DNA from: JAKAIY01 sp963809385
GTDB lineage: Bacteria; Chloroflexota; Ktedonobacteria; Ktedonobacterales; JADMIN01
NCBI GenBank assembly: GCA_963809385.1
Contig: CAWEJL010000008.1
Coordinates: 1-64,000 of the forward strand
Direction: 5' to 3'
DNA length: 64,000 nucleotides
The notes below the pieces were generated by a model that worked only from the letters and a program-made list of their open reading frames with translations, was not told where the DNA came from and did not search any database. The position numbers and the translations under genes were made by a program. Positions 61,506-64,000 of the stretch are shown here, one piece after another; the first letter of the stretch is position 1, and every line of letters starts with the position of its first letter.

Positions 61506-62279
61506 TCACTCCCACTTGAAGGTGAAGGCCGCCCCGCCGAGGAAGACCACACCCCAGGCCAGCAGCGAGAGCAGGCTCCAGGCCTGGAACGCGCCCGCGT
61601 TGAGCGAGCCGTACAGAGCGGTGGAGAGCGCGGCGGCGGGCAGGGCGTAGGCGATGGGCTGGATGATGGCGGGCAGCGCGCTGACGGGTACGACTGTGCC
61701 GCCGATCAGCACGAACAGCAGATACAGCCCGTTGGCGGCCGCCAGCGTCGCCTCGGCTCGCAGTGCGCCCGCCATCAGCATCCCCAGCCCGCTGAAGGTC
61801 GCCGTGCCGATCAGGCAGACCAGCAGGAACAGCGGCAGCGAGCCAGTGGGTCGCCAGTCGAGGAACAGCAGCGCCAGCAGCGAGAGCAGCGCGATCTGCC
61901 CGGCCTCCACTACCAGCACCGCTAGCGTTTTCGCCAGGATTAGCCCGCCGCGCGAGAGCGGCGACGCGCCCAACCGCTTCAGCACGCCGTAGAAGCGCTC
62001 GTAGCCGGTCGCGATGCCCAGGCTGACCATGCCGGTAGACATGATCGCCAGCGCCAGCACGCCCGGCACGAGGAAGTTGATTCCAACCCCGGCGACCTTG
62101 ACGAACGAAAAGAAGAACAGCAGCAGCGTTGGAATGAAGATGGTAATCAGCAGGCTCTCACCGCGCCGCAGCGTCATCGTCAACTCGGCGCGCGTCTGCG
62201 CCAGCACGGCGCGCCAGAACGGGGCCGCGCCGCCAGTCGTGACGGTGGTAGGTGATGTGGATGGGGTCGAGGCGCTCAC
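61506..62279 (-). CDS. ABC-2 type transporter permease
   Basis: A 257-residue protein with six membrane segments. RAVLAQTRAELTMTLRRGES is the amphipathic N-terminus of ABC-2 permeases, TGYERFYGVLKRLGASPLSR the coupling part between helices 2 and 3. Its start overlaps the stop of the ATPase gene by 4 nt (ATGA), so translation is coupled. It probably exports a drug, lipid or antibiotic; the cargo is unknown. Confidence 0.9.
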   Translation of the reverse strand: MSASTPSTSPTTVTTGGAAPFWRAVLAQTRAELTMTLRRGESLLITIFIPTLLLFFFSFVKVAGVGINFLVPGVLALAIMSTGMVSLGIATGYERFYGVLKRLGASPLSRGGLILAKTLAVLVVEAGQIALLSLLALLFLDWRPTGSLPLFLLVCLIGTATFSGLGMLMAGALRAEATLAAANGLYLLFVLIGGTVVPVSALPAIIQPIAYALPAAALSTALYGSLNAGAFQAWSLLSLLAWGVVFLGGAAFTFKWE

Positions 62280-63262
62280 TCGCGCATCTCCTTTCCGGTC
62301 AGGCGAATGAAGACATCCTCCAGCGACGAGCGGCCCACGCGCAGTTCGGTCAGGTCCACCGCATGCTCGCGCAGCCAGCCGGTAAGCTCTACCAACAGGT
62401 CGCGCGGCGCGCCAGTATCGAAGGCGTAGACGCCGGGACTTTCCTCGCGCGCGGCGCGCACCGACGGCAGCTTGCCCAGCGCCGCCATATCCAGCCCTGG
62501 CGCGGCGCGGAAGCGCACCTCGGTCCCGGTGGTGGACTGGCTGGTAGTCAGGCCGGCGGGCGTATCCAGCGCGATGATCTTGCCGCCGTCCATGATCGCG
62601 ATGCGGTCAGCCAGCCGCTCGGCCTCATCCATAAAGTGCGTCGTCAGCATCACCGTGACGCCGCGCGCCTTGAGTTCCTGGATGATATCCCAGGTGGCGC
62701 GGCGCGCCTGCGGGTCCATGCCGGTCGTTGGCTCGTCGAGGAAGACCAGCCGCGGCTTGCCGACGATCGCCACCGCCAGCGCCAGCCGCCGCTTCTGCCC
62801 GCCCGAGAGCTGGCGGAAGCGCGTCCCGGCGGCGGCGCTCAGGCCGACACGCTCCATGAGTTGCGCCGGGTCTTCGGGATCGGCGAAGAAGCTGGCGTAG
62901 AGCGCCAGAATCTCGCGCGCCCGCAGCATCTGATAGAGGCCGTCCTGCTGGAGCATCACGCCGACCAGCGGCTTGAGGCGGGCGCCATCACGGCGCGGGT
63001 CGAGGCCGAGCACGCGCGCCTCGCCCTTATCGGCGACACGATAGCCTTCCAATATCTCGATTGTCGTTGTCTTGCCGGCGCCGTTCGGGCCGAGCAGGGC
63101 GAAAATCTCGCCCTGCTGGACCGTGAACGAGGCTCCGTTGACCGCGACGACATCGCCATACGATTTGACCAGGCCGCTGACCGAAATCGCGGCCCCGCTG
63201 GCCTGGGCGGGGGCTCCCCCGCCACCCGGCGCGCGCGAGCTTGCTGTCTGTGCGCTGCTCAT
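62276..63262 (-). CDS. ABC transporter ATP-binding protein (ABC-2 exporter, DrrA-like)
   Basis: A 328-residue protein. LLGPNGAGKTTTIEILEGY is Walker A, RQLSGGQKRRLALAVAIVG the signature, LVFLDEPTTGMDPQ Walker B, TTHFMDEAERLADRI the switch His region. The C-terminal ~90 residues are the extension common in DrrA/CcmA-type ATPases, ending LEDVFIRLTGKEMRE. It pairs with the permease 62279-61506. The gene starts near ATG 63262. Confidence 0.92.
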   Translation of the reverse strand: MSSAQTASSRAPGGGGAPAQASGAAISVSGLVKSYGDVVAVNGASFTVQQGEIFALLGPNGAGKTTTIEILEGYRVADKGEARVLGLDPRRDGARLKPLVGVMLQQDGLYQMLRAREILALYASFFADPEDPAQLMERVGLSAAAGTRFRQLSGGQKRRLALAVAIVGKPRLVFLDEPTTGMDPQARRATWDIIQELKARGVTVMLTTHFMDEAERLADRIAIMDGGKIIALDTPAGLTTSQSTTGTEVRFRAAPGLDMAALGKLPSVRAAREESPGVYAFDTGAPRDLLVELTGWLREHAVDLTELRVGRSSLEDVFIRLTGKEMRE

Positions 63263-63628
63263 CTATCCGCTCATTACGCTAAAGAGAACGCATGCCGTTT
63301 ACGCATCGGAACCGCTGAAAAACGTCCGCGCGCCGCTCGGAATTCACGGCGCAGGCTGGCGTCCCAGCGCCTCCAGTCACCTACCCTATCATACGCGCCC
63401 AGCGCACGCCATCGGGTGTTTTGTAGGGTCTGGTAGGGTGAGGCGCGAAGGGAGCGGTTGAAAACCATGTGAGATGGAGGAATATGGCGAACGTAGTACA
63501 AGATGGGCCCGCGCCGCGAAAGGGATAGCGGTGGGCTGGCGACCGCGCGCCAGGGGGAATCTCCGTGTATTTCCCGGATTCACGCGCGCTATCACACGCG
63601 AGCGAACGCCGCGCCGCTGTGACACGGT
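63263..63628. other. Gap between ABC operon and ROK regulator
   Basis: About 370 bp with no gene I can support. It separates divergent units and should hold the ABC promoter on the minus strand. Short frames here have no ribosome sites. Confidence 0.4.
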
Positions 63629-63673
63629 TGTTAGTTAGGACACTTGACAAACTAACAGCCCCCATGCTACCCT
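63629..63673 (+). promoter_or_regulatory. ROK-type operator overlapping a sigma70 promoter
   Basis: TGTTAGTT (63629-63636) and AACTAACA (63650-63657) are perfect inverted arms 13 nt apart. TTGACA (63644-63649) lies between them and TACCCT (63668-63673, preceded by TG) follows at 18 nt. The arms resemble the TTAGTTT/AAACTAA operators of XylR-type ROK regulators, so the downstream regulator probably represses itself. Confidence 0.65.
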
Positions 63674-63698
63674 GTGCAGCAGCGGAGGGCAATGGCCT

Positions 63699-64000
63699 AT
63701 GACCCACTCTGACGCGCACGTCCCGCCCAGTCTTCGCTGGCGTGACGCGCTAGTCCGGCCAAACGTCGTGGGCCACCGCGCTTCAGACCTCCACGACATG
63801 CGCGAGGCGAACAATACGCTCGTCCTGCGCGTGATTCGCCAGCATGGGCCTCTTGCCCGCGTCGCCATCGCCCGGCGCACGGGACTCTCACGAACGACGG
63901 TTAGTAGTATCGTTGACGGCCTCCTTGCCGAGGGGGTCGTCCGTGAAGGTGAAACGCTCAGCGCGGCTCCCAGTGGTGGCCGCCGGCCCACGCTCGTGCA
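63699..64000 (+). CDS. ROK-family transcriptional regulator, N-terminal part
   Basis: The first ~100 residues of a gene that runs off the window. REANNTLVLRVIRQHGPLAR-VAIARRTGLSRTTVSSIVDG is the winged-helix DNA-binding start of NagC/XylR-type ROK regulators, and SGGRRPTLV is the usual end of that domain before the sugar-kinase-like part. GGAGGG lies about 10 nt upstream of the ATG. Sugar repressors of this class are released by the sugar or its phosphate. The target genes probably lie beyond the end. Confidence 0.85.
   Translation, partial: MTHSDAHVPPSLRWRDALVRPNVVGHRASDLHDMREANNTLVLRVIRQHGPLARVAIARRTGLSRTTVSSIVDGLLAEGVVREGETLSAAPSGGRRPTLV

Noticed and set aside
1..64000. tRNA, rRNA, CRISPR arrays and phage or defence genes
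   Set aside because: None was recognised on reading both strands. A dedicated scan could still reveal a tRNA or small RNA that I missed.

Overview
The window reads as a chromosome segment of a GC-rich bacterium, most likely a Chloroflexota member (Ktedonobacteria-like is my best guess). This is inferred from gene content: KorAB, SufBD without SufC, DUF4012, DUF6391 and DUF7452-like proteins, and lipoproteins with Ser/Pro/Thr linkers. I cannot confirm it without a search. Most genes are GC-rich with strong Shine-Dalgarno sequences and TATAAT/TATACT-type -10 boxes. No tRNA, rRNA, CRISPR array or known defence system was recognised.

Layout. 0.1-2.1 kb: an AT-richer cassette of three small membrane proteins, two of them distant paralogues. 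2.3-6.7 kb: a zinc-type alcohol dehydrogenase, then korAB (2-oxoacid:ferredoxin oxidoreductase) behind a long structured leader. 6.8-15.2 kb: a surface-polysaccharide-type island (GT4 glycosyltransferase, dimethylformamidase-like lipoprotein, multi-spanning glycosyltransferase-like protein, FAD amine-oxidase-like protein) lying between a broken IS701-like element and a broken IS5-like element. 15.2-18.9 kb: RocB-like M20 peptidase, KDPG/KHG-aldolase-like protein with a Pro/Ala-rich tail, membrane protein. 18.9-25.6 kb: Pro/Tyr/Gln-tailed membrane protein, the degV / DAK-phosphatase / Asp23 / divergent rpmB block resembling the Bacillus rpmB-yloU-yloV arrangement, a SHOCT protein, and infC with a probable AUC start. 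25.7-29.8 kb: flavin reductase and the sufB-sufD-Rieske group. 29.9-35 kb: triple-repeat lipoprotein, PknB-type kinase, two alpha/beta hydrolases. 35-41.6 kb: phytoene-desaturase-like protein, FmdB, dtd, endonuclease V, purC, hydrolase, ybaK-like deacylase. 41.6-49.1 kb: a second Ser/Thr kinase and a complete livKHMGF branched-chain amino-acid ABC operon. 49.5-58.3 kb: small protein, MFS transporter, prmC, a large DUF4012 protein with an RG and W/D-repeat region, DUF6391 protein, methyltransferase, Ldh2-type dehydrogenase. 58.5-64 kb: a secreted WTGTD-repeat protein, HD-GYP protein, GNAT acetyltransferase, an ABC-2 exporter pair, and the 5' end of a ROK-family regulator behind a clear inverted-repeat operator.

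Themes. Transcription units often end in long, almost perfect hairpins without a U tract, and a dispersed hairpin repeat (CTCACCCCCTGRCCCCCTCTCC type) sits 3' of five genes. Several otherwise intact genes carry single-base frameshifts (DAK phosphatase, kinase, hydrolase, DUF4012), which looks more like residual sequencing indels than real decay. The least familiar material is the WTGTD-repeat secreted protein, the triple-repeat lipoprotein, the low-GC membrane cassette, the W/D-repeat DUF4012 protein, and a promoter motif shared by korA and sufB. I see no convincing evidence of a wholly new system, only these leads.
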